From: Sphingomonas sp. Leaf67
GTDB taxonomy: Bacteria > Pseudomonadota > Alphaproteobacteria > Sphingomonadales > Sphingomonadaceae
Direction: 5' to 3'
Assembly: GCF_001421965.1 (NCBI RefSeq)
Contig: NZ_LMLP01000023.1
Location: forward strand, 1-64,000
DNA: 64,000 bases
The translations under genes were made by a program, and so were the position numbers. Every line of letters starts with the position of its first letter. Positions within the stretch are counted from its first letter, which is position 1. Positions 38,954 through 48,051 of this stretch are shown piece by piece. The notes under the pieces were generated by a model. The model worked only from the letters and a program-made list of their open reading frames with translations. It did no database searches and had not been told where the DNA came from.

Positions 38954-41350
38954 CTAGACCGACGTCACCGGCGCGGCGTCTTCGGCGGTGAGCATCCGCA
39001 CTTCGTAGATCACTGCATCCCCCCGCTTCGCGGTCAGGGTGATGGTCGCCGCCGGGCGGCCCTGCGCTCCTGCCGACGGGATCGGATAGTCGAGCGCGAC
39101 GAACCGGTCCGCCGCCGGCTCCTTGTGCGTCGCGGTGGCGAGCGGTGCGCCGTCGAGGGCGATATCGATCGCGCGATCGACATCGCGGCCCCAGATCAGC
39201 AGCCGCAGCACCGCCGGTCCCGGTCGCCGGGCCAGCGTCATGCCCAGTGTCTGGCCGGGTTTGATGCGCCGCGCCGACCGTCCCGACCAGTTCACGACCT
39301 CGCTGCCGCCCGGTACCAGCTGATGGTCGCGCTCCGGCTGCATCTCGCCCATGTACAGCGTGTCGACGGTGCGGCGGCCGAGCGTCCGTGCCTCGGCCTG
39401 CGCCCGCACATACTCGCCCCGCGCCGCCGCCCAGCGATCGCTGGTGAAGGTCGGCAGATACACCGCCGTCCGCCGGTCCCATTGCGAATAGAAGGGGCGG
39501 AAGGTCAGCGTTTCGCCCAGCGCGCCGGTCGCGGTGAAGCGGTTGTCGCCCGCCGGCGTCAGGCTGTCGGCGATCGCGCCGTCGTTGACCAGTGCCGGCC
39601 CGGTGCTGTCGAACGGCTTCGCCTCGCTGCCCATATCGGCGGCGAGCACCAGCGGACCATAGGTGAAGGCGACGATCGTCGGATCGTCGGGCGTCGCTTC
39701 GGTCGCCAGCGTCATCGGCAGCGTCAGCGCGACGGTATCGCCCGCGCGCCACCGCCGGTCGATCACCGCATAGCCGCCGCGCACGACTGGCGCGATCGCC
39801 TGTCCGTTCAGCGCCACGACCGGGTCCTTCGCCCAGCCGGGCAGGCGGATCGCGATCGCCTGCCTGCCGCGCGGCGCGCGCCGGACGGTGAGCGTCGCAT
39901 CGCCCTTCAGCGGCATCGCGGTATCGAGATCGACCGCCAGTCCCCGTTCGCTCCAGTCGAGCTTCGATGGCACGAACAGGTTCAGGTACAGCGTGTCCGC
40001 ATCCTGCCACCAGATCGAATCGGCATGTTTGGCATGGCTCTCCATCCCCGATCCGACACAGCACCAGAAACTGTCTTCGGGGCTGGAATAGGTCCGCCGC
40101 GCCCCCGCCGCCAACGGCATGAAATAGACGAAGCGGCCGTCTCGTGGCCGCTGATGGGCGAGCATGTGGTTGATCTGCACCCGTTCGTAGAAATCGAACC
40201 AGCGTGCCTCTGGCTGCCAGCCATAGAGATGCCGGGTCAGCTTCAGCATGTTATAGCTGTTGCACGCCTCGCACGTCGCCTCGCCCAGTCGGTTCGACAG
40301 CTGGTCGGGCTGGCCGAAATGCTCGCGTTCCGAATTGCCGCCGATGACATAGCTGTGATGCCCGGTCACCCGCTGGTGAAAGAAGCGCGCCGCCGCCGCA
40401 TGGGCCGGCGCGCCGGTCAGTTCGTAGAGGCGGGCAAGGCCGATCACCTTCGGGATCTGCGTGTTGGCGTGCAGCCCGGCCAGCCGGTCCTGCCCGGCGG
40501 TCAGCGGGTCGAGCACCGCCTTGTGCCGGATCTTCTCCGCCATCCGCAGCCAGCGGGCATCGCCGGTCAGCGCATAGGTATCAGCATAGCTTTCGTTCAG
40601 CCCGCCATGCTCGGCCGCCAGAATGCGCTGCATCTGTTCGTCGGAGCGCGGTTCGAGCACGCCGGCCAAATAGCCGGCCATGCCGAGCAGTATCGGCATG
40701 GCCCGAGCATTGCGCGCCAGCACATGCGCGTCGATCAGCCCGGCATGAACCTTGTGCCACGTATAGAGCGGCACCCAGCCGCCGTTCAGGTCGAACCCGT
40801 TGCTGCGGATATCGCCGCGACGCAACTCCTCGAACACGATCTTGCCGTCGACCGTCCGGCCGTCGCGCTCGACGGTCGTGCCGCCGACATAGCCGTCGCC
40901 ATGCGCCGCCTGAATCCGTGCCATCTCCTTCAGCGCATGGTCGAGCCGCGCCGCGACCGCTGCGTCGCCGGTATTGGCGACGGTCAGCGCACAGGCCGAC
41001 AGCCAGTGGCCAAGGCTGTGCCCGGCAATCCCCTGCGCCTCCCAACCGCCATAGACCGGCTTCGGCGCGGGCAGCCCCGCCGAGATATAGAAATTATGCA
41101 GCAGCCGTTCTGGGTCGAGATCGAGCAGATAGCGGCGATTGGCGGCGAAGGCATCGGCGAAGGGCGATGGCTGCAACGTCACGAATCGGGCGGGGATCGG
41201 TTCAACCCGACGCATCGCTCGAGTCGCCGCGAACGCCGATGTGCCGAACGGCAAAAGGCTGGCACCGATCATCAGGCTCCGGCGGCTGATCGACAGGACC
41301 CGGCCGGGTCCGGTGCCGTGCGGGATCGGGGGCGTGACGGGGTTCGGCAT
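38954..41350 (-). CDS. GH127-family beta-L-arabinofuranosidase, exported
   Basis: This 798-residue enzyme matches glycoside hydrolase family 127 (DUF1680), which removes beta-L-arabinofuranose units from arabinan or hydroxyproline-rich glycoproteins. A twin-arginine signal (SRRSLMIGASLLPFG) is followed by the alpha/alpha-barrel, with CEACNSYNMLKLTRHL and FWCCVGSGMESH containing the zinc-binding and nucleophilic cysteines. C-terminal beta-sandwich domains complete it. ATG 41350 is preferred because AGGAC precedes it; ATG 41377 is also in frame. It diverges from the TonB receptor across a 338-base promoter region. Confidence 0.92.
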   Translation of the reverse strand: MPNPVTPPIPHGTGPGRVLSISRRSLMIGASLLPFGTSAFAATRAMRRVEPIPARFVTLQPSPFADAFAANRRYLLDLDPERLLHNFYISAGLPAPKPVYGGWEAQGIAGHSLGHWLSACALTVANTGDAAVAARLDHALKEMARIQAAHGDGYVGGTTVERDGRTVDGKIVFEELRRGDIRSNGFDLNGGWVPLYTWHKVHAGLIDAHVLARNARAMPILLGMAGYLAGVLEPRSDEQMQRILAAEHGGLNESYADTYALTGDARWLRMAEKIRHKAVLDPLTAGQDRLAGLHANTQIPKVIGLARLYELTGAPAHAAAARFFHQRVTGHHSYVIGGNSEREHFGQPDQLSNRLGEATCEACNSYNMLKLTRHLYGWQPEARWFDFYERVQINHMLAHQRPRDGRFVYFMPLAAGARRTYSSPEDSFWCCVGSGMESHAKHADSIWWQDADTLYLNLFVPSKLDWSERGLAVDLDTAMPLKGDATLTVRRAPRGRQAIAIRLPGWAKDPVVALNGQAIAPVVRGGYAVIDRRWRAGDTVALTLPMTLATEATPDDPTIVAFTYGPLVLAADMGSEAKPFDSTGPALVNDGAIADSLTPAGDNRFTATGALGETLTFRPFYSQWDRRTAVYLPTFTSDRWAAARGEYVRAQAEARTLGRRTVDTLYMGEMQPERDHQLVPGGSEVVNWSGRSARRIKPGQTLGMTLARRPGPAVLRLLIWGRDVDRAIDIALDGAPLATATHKEPAADRFVALDYPIPSAGAQGRPAATITLTAKRGDAVIYEVRMLTAEDAAPVTSV

Positions 41351-41449
41351 GGACGGTCCTGACTGACGGTTTGGCATCGCTGCGTCTTCAGGAAAGAATT
41401 GTCTGACTTTTGGAAGGACGTCAACCGGCGATGGTGCAATCCTGCCAAT

Positions 41450-41463
41450 GGTATCGCTATCAT
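41450..41463. promoter_or_regulatory. LacI-type operator candidate in the divergent promoter
   Basis: TGGTATCGCTATCA matches the half-site pattern TGnTAnCGnTAnCA with a central CG, typical of LacI-family sugar regulators in proteobacteria. It lies 100 bases before the GH127 start and 226 before the TonB receptor. No regulator gene is in the window. The rest of 41351-41688 holds no gene; GGGGAGAG at 41677-41684 is the receptor ribosome-binding site. Confidence 0.5.
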
Positions 41464-41688
41464 CGCAGACACTGATTGAGCTTGCCGGGGCGCGGCCTGT
41501 TCGATGCCGCTGTATAAAATCGGAGGCTAATCAGGCACGAACCCAATCGAAGCGCGCCAGTCGCGACGTGCGACCGAAGTGCAACGTCGCCGACATTTTT
41601 CATATCGTCCCCATTGCATTCCCCCGTCCTCACGGTAATTGTCAGAGTATAGATAGGCTCAATCAAGGGTCTGATCGGGGAGAGTTTC

Positions 41689-44604
41689 ATGGTCGTCAGG
41701 GCCGGGATGCTGGTGTCGGCATCTGCAATCGCTTTGTTCCTTGGCATGCCTGCCTATGCGCAGGTGACCGGTGCAACGCCCGGTGTTCCCGCCGATGGCC
41801 CGGAACAGGCCGGCGACGGCACCGTTTCGCGCGACCCCGCCACCGACGAAGGCGACGAGATCATCGTCACCGGCGTGCGGGCATCGATCGTCGGGGCGCT
41901 GAACGTCAAGCGCAACGCGACGCAGGTCGTCGACTCGATCGTTGCCGAGGACGTCGGCAAACTGCCCGACAATAACGCGATCGAAGCGTTGCAACGCGTC
42001 AGCGGCGTGCAGGTGACGAACCGGGCGGGCGGTGAAGCCGCCGCGATCTCGATCCGGGGTCTGCCCGATGCGCTGACGACGATGAACGGGCGCAACATCT
42101 TTACCGCGTCGGGGCAGAATTTCTCGCTGGCGGATATTCCCGCGAACCTGGTCAAGCGGATCGACGTGTACAAGACGCGCGCCGCCGACCAGATCGAGAC
42201 CGGCATCGCCGGTCAGATCGACGTGTTCACCCGGCGTCCGTTCGACTTCAACGGCTTCGCGCTGTCGGGCGTCGCACGCGGCATCTATAACGAACAGGCC
42301 GACAGCATTAATCCCAACGTGTCGGGGCTGATCAGCAATCGCTGGGAAACCGGGATCGGCGATATCGGCGTGTTGGTGAGCGGCAGCTATGCGCGCACCA
42401 AATATCGCGACATGAGCGTGACGGCGGGTGCGATGGTGCCGTTCGCAACGACCGCCAATCTGCCGCGCGGCAGCGGCGCGGCCAATGTTTGCGTGCCGTC
42501 CAATCCGAACGGCTGGACCGTGCTCGAACGGATTGCGCCGACGGATTGCCGTGCTCCGCAACAATTGCTTTGGCAGCCGGGTCTCGAACGCGGTTTGCCG
42601 ACTACGCCCGGATCGACGTTGCGGATCAACGGGCAGGACGTTCCCTATTATCTCTCGCGCGACGCGGTGTTCAGCCCCGACATCGCGGGCACGCGCGAAC
42701 GTCCGGCAGTGAACGCTGCGGTCCAATGGTCGCCGAACAGCAGTTCGACCTACACCGCCGAATTCTTCTGGAACCAGTTCCGCGCGACGACGCAGAACAG
42801 CCTGTTCTTCAGCTTCGTCGATTGGTGGGGCGGGCTCGGTGCCAATCCGGCCTCGACGATCGAGCTCTATCCCGACACCAACATCGTCAAGGCGCGCTCG
42901 GTCGGCGACGTGTTCGGGTTCAACAGCGGCGACTATACCCGGTCGAAGACCGACAGCTTCGTCTATGCGCTCAACGCCGATTGGAAAGTGGGCGATAACG
43001 GCCGGATCACCGCCGATCTGTCGTATCAGAACAGCCAGTTCGACACACAATTCCTCGCGATGCGCCTGAACCGCATCGCCAGCCGGATCGATGTCGATTT
43101 CAACACCCGCAACGGCATCCCCGCCTATAATTTCGACAATAACGACCTGCTGGTCGATCCGACCCGGTGGACCGTCGGCGAATTCTACGACAATGCCAAC
43201 CGGTCGAAGGGCGATGCCAAGACCCTGCACCTCGACGGCGAGAATAAGTGGGACGAAGGTTTCCTGCGCCGGGTAAAGGCGGGCATCCGCGTCGACGATC
43301 GCAACGCGGTGGATTCGGTGCGGTCGCAGGATGCGGGCGCATTGGGGCGACGCTTCTCCGATCTCGATCCGGGCCTGCAACTGACCAACAAGGACTTTTT
43401 CGACGGTCGCGCCAGCGTGCCGACGTCGTGGCTGGTCCCCAACGGCACCTATATCTACCAAAATGTCGACGCGATCCGGCAGCTGTACAAAAGCACCGTC
43501 GCGCCCAATTTCCTGCTGTCGGATCAGCTGCGCCTGACCGACGTGTTCGACATCAACGAAATCACCATGAGCGCCTATGCCATGGCCGATGGGCAGTTCG
43601 ACCTGTTCGGACGGCCGTTCCATGTGCAGGCCGGCCTTCGCTACACCGATGTCGACACGAATTTCGTGTTTACCGACCGCTATAACGGCACCGTCACCCG
43701 CGCATCGAACGGCACCGCCCGGTTCCTGCCGAGCGCCACGCTGCGCTACGACATCGCCGACGATTTCCGCATCCGCTTCAACTATGGCGAGACGCTGCGC
43801 CGGCCGGCGTTCGGCGATCTCAACCCCAATCCCAATCTGGTCGGCGACCTGACCAATATCGGTCGCGGCAGCGGGTCGTCGGGCAATCCGAACCTGCGCC
43901 CGACCATCGCCAAGAATTACGACCTGTCGGCCGAATGGTTTTTTGAACGGGGCAGCGCGATCTATGGCACGCTGTTCCGGCGGGAGATTGACGGGCTGGT
44001 CGTGCCGCTGACGTCGGTGCTGACCATTCCCAATACCGGGCTGAACACCAATGTCTTCGCCGTCACCCGTCCCGAAAACGCCTCGAACGGCGTGCTCAAG
44101 GGGATCGAGCTGGGGCTGACCTATTTCCCGACCTATCTGCCCGCGATCCTCGACGGGTTCGGATTTCAGGGCAGCCTGACGCTGCTCGATTCGAACCAGA
44201 ACATCCCGTTGACCGACAGTGCCGGCAATGTGACGGGCGAGACGCAGTCGGCCTTCTTCGGCGTGTCGGACCTGTCGTACAATGCGACGCTGGCCTATGA
44301 GAAGGGCGGCCTTGGCGCGCGTCTGTCCTATGTCTGGCGCAAGGCGTTCCTCGCCAACAACGAAGCGCGGCTGTTCGCCAATCCGATCGGCGTCTGGCGG
44401 CGTCCCGAAAGCAGCCTCGACTTTCAGCTGACCTATGCGGTCACCAACCGGCTGGGGCTGACGCTCGACGCGGTCAATCTGACCAGCCAGACGCAGCAGA
44501 ATTATTACCGGTTCGAGGATGCCGGCAATGCCGACCAGTTCAACCTCGGCACCACCCTGCTCTCGCGGACCTTCGCGGTCGGGCTGCGCTACTCGTTCGA
44601 CTGA
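41689..44604 (+). CDS. TonB-dependent receptor for oligosaccharides
   Basis: This 971-residue outer-membrane receptor probably imports arabino- or manno-oligosaccharides. A signal peptide ending PAYAQ is followed by a TonB-box-like DEIIVTGVRAS near residue 57. The plug domain contains VGKLPDNNAIEALQRVSGVQV and the IRGLPDALTTMNGR block typical of the Caulobacter/Xanthomonas carbohydrate receptor subfamily. A 22-strand barrel ends in an aromatic C-terminus (LRYSFD). It heads the run of three GH43 genes, with 48 bases to the first. Confidence 0.95.
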   Translation: MVVRAGMLVSASAIALFLGMPAYAQVTGATPGVPADGPEQAGDGTVSRDPATDEGDEIIVTGVRASIVGALNVKRNATQVVDSIVAEDVGKLPDNNAIEALQRVSGVQVTNRAGGEAAAISIRGLPDALTTMNGRNIFTASGQNFSLADIPANLVKRIDVYKTRAADQIETGIAGQIDVFTRRPFDFNGFALSGVARGIYNEQADSINPNVSGLISNRWETGIGDIGVLVSGSYARTKYRDMSVTAGAMVPFATTANLPRGSGAANVCVPSNPNGWTVLERIAPTDCRAPQQLLWQPGLERGLPTTPGSTLRINGQDVPYYLSRDAVFSPDIAGTRERPAVNAAVQWSPNSSSTYTAEFFWNQFRATTQNSLFFSFVDWWGGLGANPASTIELYPDTNIVKARSVGDVFGFNSGDYTRSKTDSFVYALNADWKVGDNGRITADLSYQNSQFDTQFLAMRLNRIASRIDVDFNTRNGIPAYNFDNNDLLVDPTRWTVGEFYDNANRSKGDAKTLHLDGENKWDEGFLRRVKAGIRVDDRNAVDSVRSQDAGALGRRFSDLDPGLQLTNKDFFDGRASVPTSWLVPNGTYIYQNVDAIRQLYKSTVAPNFLLSDQLRLTDVFDINEITMSAYAMADGQFDLFGRPFHVQAGLRYTDVDTNFVFTDRYNGTVTRASNGTARFLPSATLRYDIADDFRIRFNYGETLRRPAFGDLNPNPNLVGDLTNIGRGSGSSGNPNLRPTIAKNYDLSAEWFFERGSAIYGTLFRREIDGLVVPLTSVLTIPNTGLNTNVFAVTRPENASNGVLKGIELGLTYFPTYLPAILDGFGFQGSLTLLDSNQNIPLTDSAGNVTGETQSAFFGVSDLSYNATLAYEKGGLGARLSYVWRKAFLANNEARLFANPIGVWRRPESSLDFQLTYAVTNRLGLTLDAVNLTSQTQQNYYRFEDAGNADQFNLGTTLLSRTFAVGLRYSFD

Positions 44605-44652
44605 CGCGCATCGCCCGCTGTGATCCAATCCTTTTCTGACGGAGTGACCCCC

Positions 44653-45741
44653 ATGATCCGGTCCACGCTTCCGCTCGCCGCCCTCGTCCTGCTCGCCGGT
44701 TGCAACGGTATTTCGGGTACCGATGCCAGCGGCAATATCTCGGCACCCGTCGCACCGGCACCGGCACCGGCACCGACGCCGACCCCCACGCCGACACCGA
44801 CCGCGACGTCGGGCCTGTTGGCGCTGACCGGCGACACGATGCCGGTCCATGACCCGGCCATCCTGAAGGACGGTAACACCTATTTCCTGTTCGCGACCGG
44901 GTCGGTCACCGATCGCGAAGGGTTGCTCGCGACGCGGACCTCGACCGATCTGACCGCATGGACGTGGCGCGGCCCGGCCTATACCGCGCTGCCGGCATGG
45001 ACCGGGACCGCCGTGCCCGGCACGTCGGGCATCTGGGCACCCGACATCGTCAAGCGTGGCGGCGAATATCGCCTGTATTATTCGGTCTCGACCTTCGGCA
45101 GCAACCGGTCGGCGATCGGCCTGACCGTCAACAACGCACTGAACGTCAACAGCCCCGCGACCGGCTGGGTCGACAAGGGGGCGGTGATCCAGTCGAACAC
45201 CACCGACAATTTCAACGCGATCGACCCGGCGGTCTTTACCGACGCCAATGGCGGCGAATGGATGGCGTTCGGCAGCTTCTGGTCGGGCATCAAGATGGTC
45301 CGGCTCGATCCTGCTACCGGCCTGCGCCTTGCCAGCGACCAGACGATCTATCCGCTGGCGACACGCCCCGCACCGGGGGCGATCGAAGCGCCGTTCGTCG
45401 TCCGCCACGGCGACTATTACTACCTGTTCGCATCGTTCGACGCCTGTTGTCAGGGGGCGAACAGCACCTACAACACCGTCGTCGGCCGGTCGCGGACGCC
45501 GACCGGGCCGTATCTCGACAAGAGCGGCAAATCGATGCTCGACGGTGGCGGTTCGCTGGTGCTGGCATCGGGGCAGGGGACCGATTCGCGCTATGTCGGG
45601 CGTGGCCATGTCGCGGTGCTGCAGGAAACGACCGGCGATCATATCGTCTATCACGCCTATGACCGCGAACGGAACGGCGCACCGACGCTGCAGATCCAGC
45701 GGCTGACATGGGATGCCGATGGCTGGCCGGTGGCGCAGTAA
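44653..45741 (+). CDS. GH43 endo-1,5-alpha-L-arabinanase lipoprotein
   Basis: This 362-residue five-bladed propeller hydrolase cleaves arabinan. The N-terminus carries a lipobox (LVLLAGCNG), then a Pro/Ala/Thr linker of about 35 residues, suggesting display at the outer membrane. The catalytic base Asp is in PVHDPAIL, the pKa-modulating Asp in NAIDPAVF and the acid Glu in IEAPFVV. The WAPDIVKRGGEYRLYYSVSTFG block marks the arabinanase subfamily. The next gene is a clear paralogue with a start 2 bases after its stop. Confidence 0.93.
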   Translation: MIRSTLPLAALVLLAGCNGISGTDASGNISAPVAPAPAPAPTPTPTPTPTATSGLLALTGDTMPVHDPAILKDGNTYFLFATGSVTDREGLLATRTSTDLTAWTWRGPAYTALPAWTGTAVPGTSGIWAPDIVKRGGEYRLYYSVSTFGSNRSAIGLTVNNALNVNSPATGWVDKGAVIQSNTTDNFNAIDPAVFTDANGGEWMAFGSFWSGIKMVRLDPATGLRLASDQTIYPLATRPAPGAIEAPFVVRHGDYYYLFASFDACCQGANSTYNTVVGRSRTPTGPYLDKSGKSMLDGGGSLVLASGQGTDSRYVGRGHVAVLQETTGDHIVYHAYDRERNGAPTLQIQRLTWDADGWPVAQ

Positions 45742-45742
45742 C

Positions 45743-46750
45743 ATGGGGTTCGAACGCGTGCTGTCGTCGTTCGCGGCGCTGTTGCTCGCCGGGGCGGGGG
45801 TCGCACAGACCGCCGCCCCGGAAGGCGACATCCGACCGGTCCATGATCCGGTGCTGATCCGGCAGGGGGCGACCTGGCACGTCTTTTCGACCGGCATCGG
45901 GCGCGACGGGCAAGGGGTGCTGTCCGAGCGGACCTCGCCCGATCTGGTCCATTGGCAGGCGGGCACGCCGCCGTTCGCCAGGCTGCCCGACTGGGCGACG
46001 CAGGCCATCCCCGGCGCGCGCAATCTGTGGGCGCCCGACATATCCTTCGTGAACGGCCGCTATCGCCTGTATTATTCGGTCTCGACCTTCGGATCGAACC
46101 GGTCGGCGATCGGCCTCGCCACCAATGCGACGCTCGACCCGCAAGCGCCCGGCTATGGCTGGCGCGACGAGGGCATGGTGCTGCGATCGATGCCGGGCGA
46201 CGCCTATAACGCGATCGATCCGGCGTTCATCGCCGACAAGTCGGGCCGACACTGGCTGTCGTTCGGCAGCTTCTGGAGCGGGCTGAAACTGGTCGAGCTG
46301 AACCCGCGGACCGGCAAGCCGCTATACCGCGACGCCAAGCCGCTTGCTTTGGCCAGCCGTCCGGTCCCGGCGGGCGCGCCGTCGATCATCGAGGCACCCT
46401 ATATCTTCGAACGCGGCGGTATGTACTGGCTGATCGCCAGCTACGACTATTGCTGCAAGGGCGTGAACAGCACCTATTACACGGTCATCGGCCAGTCGAA
46501 GACGATCACCGGGCCGTATCTGGGCAAGGACGGCAGTTCGATGCTCGCCGGTGGCGGCACGGTGCTGCTGCGGGCCGATCTGGAGGAAAAGGGCCGGTTC
46601 CGCGGTCCCGGCCATGCCGGCCACAGCCGGGGGGACGACGGCATCGACCGCATCGTCTATCATGCCTACGACAAGGAAAATGCCGGTGCGCCGACCCTGC
46701 GCGTCGCGACCCTGCAATGGGGCAGCGATGGCTGGCCGACCGCCCGGTGA
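45743..46750 (+). CDS. GH43 endo-1,5-alpha-L-arabinanase, secreted paralogue
   Basis: This 335-residue enzyme is closely similar to the preceding GH43 protein over its whole propeller (shared RLYYSVSTFGSNRSAIGL and AIDPA blocks). It has a plain signal peptide (ALLLAGAGVAQ) instead of a lipobox and no Pro-rich linker. Catalytic residues appear intact: PVHDPVLI, NAIDPAFI, IEAPYIF. Together the pair suggests duplication with one copy anchored and one soluble. It starts 2 bases after the previous stop. Confidence 0.93.
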   Translation: MGFERVLSSFAALLLAGAGVAQTAAPEGDIRPVHDPVLIRQGATWHVFSTGIGRDGQGVLSERTSPDLVHWQAGTPPFARLPDWATQAIPGARNLWAPDISFVNGRYRLYYSVSTFGSNRSAIGLATNATLDPQAPGYGWRDEGMVLRSMPGDAYNAIDPAFIADKSGRHWLSFGSFWSGLKLVELNPRTGKPLYRDAKPLALASRPVPAGAPSIIEAPYIFERGGMYWLIASYDYCCKGVNSTYYTVIGQSKTITGPYLGKDGSSMLAGGGTVLLRADLEEKGRFRGPGHAGHSRGDDGIDRIVYHAYDKENAGAPTLRVATLQWGSDGWPTAR

Positions 46751-46764
46751 AGGAGAGAATGACC

Positions 46765-47820
46765 ATGAACGACGCCCTGTCCCGCCGCCTGTTCCTCGGC
46801 GGGGTTGCCGCCGCCGGTGCCGCGACGGCCATGCCCGCATGGGCGCAGCGACGGCGCGGCGGCGCGACCGGCATCGTCAACCCGCTGGTCAAGAACCGCG
46901 CCGATGCGCAGGTGTTTCGCCACACCGACGGCTGGTATTACCTGACCGGGTCGGTGCCCGAATATGACCGGCTGGTGCTGCGCCGGTCGAAGACGATCGG
47001 CGGCCTGACCACCGCGCAGGAAAAGGTCCTGTGGCGGCACGAGGCATCGGGGCCGCGCTCAGGGTTCCTGTGGGCGCCCGAACTGCATCAGATCGACGGC
47101 AAGTGGATCATGTATTTCGCCGCTGGTCCCAGCGGCGGCGGCGAGGACGTGTTCCGCATCCGCACCTATGCGGTGGTGTGCGACGGTCCCGATCCGATGA
47201 CCGGCAATTGGTCGGTGCTGGGCCAGCTGGAAACGCCGTGGGACAGCTTCAACCTCGATTCGACCAGCTTCGTCCATCGCGGCACCCGCTATCTGGCATG
47301 GGCGCAGCGCGAGCCGGGGATCGAGACCAATTCGAACCTGTACCTCGCACCGCTCGCCACGCCGCTGACGCTCGCCGCCAAGCCCGCCCGGCTGACCGTG
47401 CCGACGCTGCCATGGGAGATTCGCGGCTACAAGGTCGCCGAGGCCCCGGCGCTGCTGGCGCGCAACGGGCGGCTGTTCCTGACCTATTCGGCCAGCGCCA
47501 CCGATGCGCGCTATTGCCTGGGGATGCTGACCGCGCGCGACGATGCCGATATCATGGACCCGGCGGCATGGACCAAATCGCCGCAGCCGGTGCTCAAGAC
47601 CGACGCCGCGCGCAAGATTTTCGGCCCCGGCCATAACAGCTTCACCGTCGACGAACGTGGTCGCGACATGCTGGTCTTTCATGCGCGCGATTACGAAAAG
47701 ATCACGGGCGACCCGCTGTTCGATCCGAATCGCCATACGCGCGTGCAGCCGGTGCGGTACGACGCCGCTGGCGTACCGCAGTTCGAACCGCCCGCCGCGA
47801 ACGGGTTGCTGCGGATCTAA
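46765..47820 (+). CDS. GH43 exo-alpha-L-arabinofuranosidase-type enzyme, Tat-exported
   Basis: This 351-residue GH43 protein differs from the two before it. A twin-arginine signal (SRRLFLGGVAAAGAATAM) is followed by NPLVKNRADAQVFRHTDGWYYLTGS, with the base Asp in RADAQ, then FLWAPELHQIDGKW, and the acid Glu probably in VAEAPALL. The pattern resembles the subfamily of exo-1,5-arabinofuranosidases that release arabinose from arabinan ends. AGGAG precedes an ATG at 46759 too closely, so 46765 is chosen. Confidence 0.9.
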   Translation: MNDALSRRLFLGGVAAAGAATAMPAWAQRRRGGATGIVNPLVKNRADAQVFRHTDGWYYLTGSVPEYDRLVLRRSKTIGGLTTAQEKVLWRHEASGPRSGFLWAPELHQIDGKWIMYFAAGPSGGGEDVFRIRTYAVVCDGPDPMTGNWSVLGQLETPWDSFNLDSTSFVHRGTRYLAWAQREPGIETNSNLYLAPLATPLTLAAKPARLTVPTLPWEIRGYKVAEAPALLARNGRLFLTYSASATDARYCLGMLTARDDADIMDPAAWTKSPQPVLKTDAARKIFGPGHNSFTVDERGRDMLVFHARDYEKITGDPLFDPNRHTRVQPVRYDAAGVPQFEPPAANGLLRI

Positions 47821-47850
47821 GGGGGACCTGATCCCGATCGGCAGGTTCGC

Positions 47851-47877
47851 TGTATCAGGAACAGCGCCAGCGATACA
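47851..47877. promoter_or_regulatory. Inverted repeat before the second TonB receptor
   Basis: TGTATC and GATACA are separated by 15 bases in the 231-base gap between the GH43 cluster and the second receptor (47821-48051). It may be an operator. No promoter hexamers were recognised with confidence in the gap. Confidence 0.3.
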
Positions 47878-48051
47878 TCGATCGACTATCGGAAACGACA
47901 GTCGGCGGGTCGCTGGATTCGCTTCGCGTCCCTATTGTAACGCCCGCAACTTGCCGCTTTTTTTGCTTCCTCTTGGCGGCATTAACTATCTGGTATTCGG
48001 TACCGTCCTATTGCTTCGTCCATGATGCTGTTGACGCGGTTGGGGGATGGA

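Noticed and set aside
41659..46041. A 1460-codon open frame on the minus strand opposite the TonB receptor and GH43 genes
   Set aside because: It mirrors well-conserved plus-strand genes, has composition biased to Arg, Gln, Asp, Val, His and Gly as expected for the antisense frame of high-GC coding DNA, and shows no recognisable domain.
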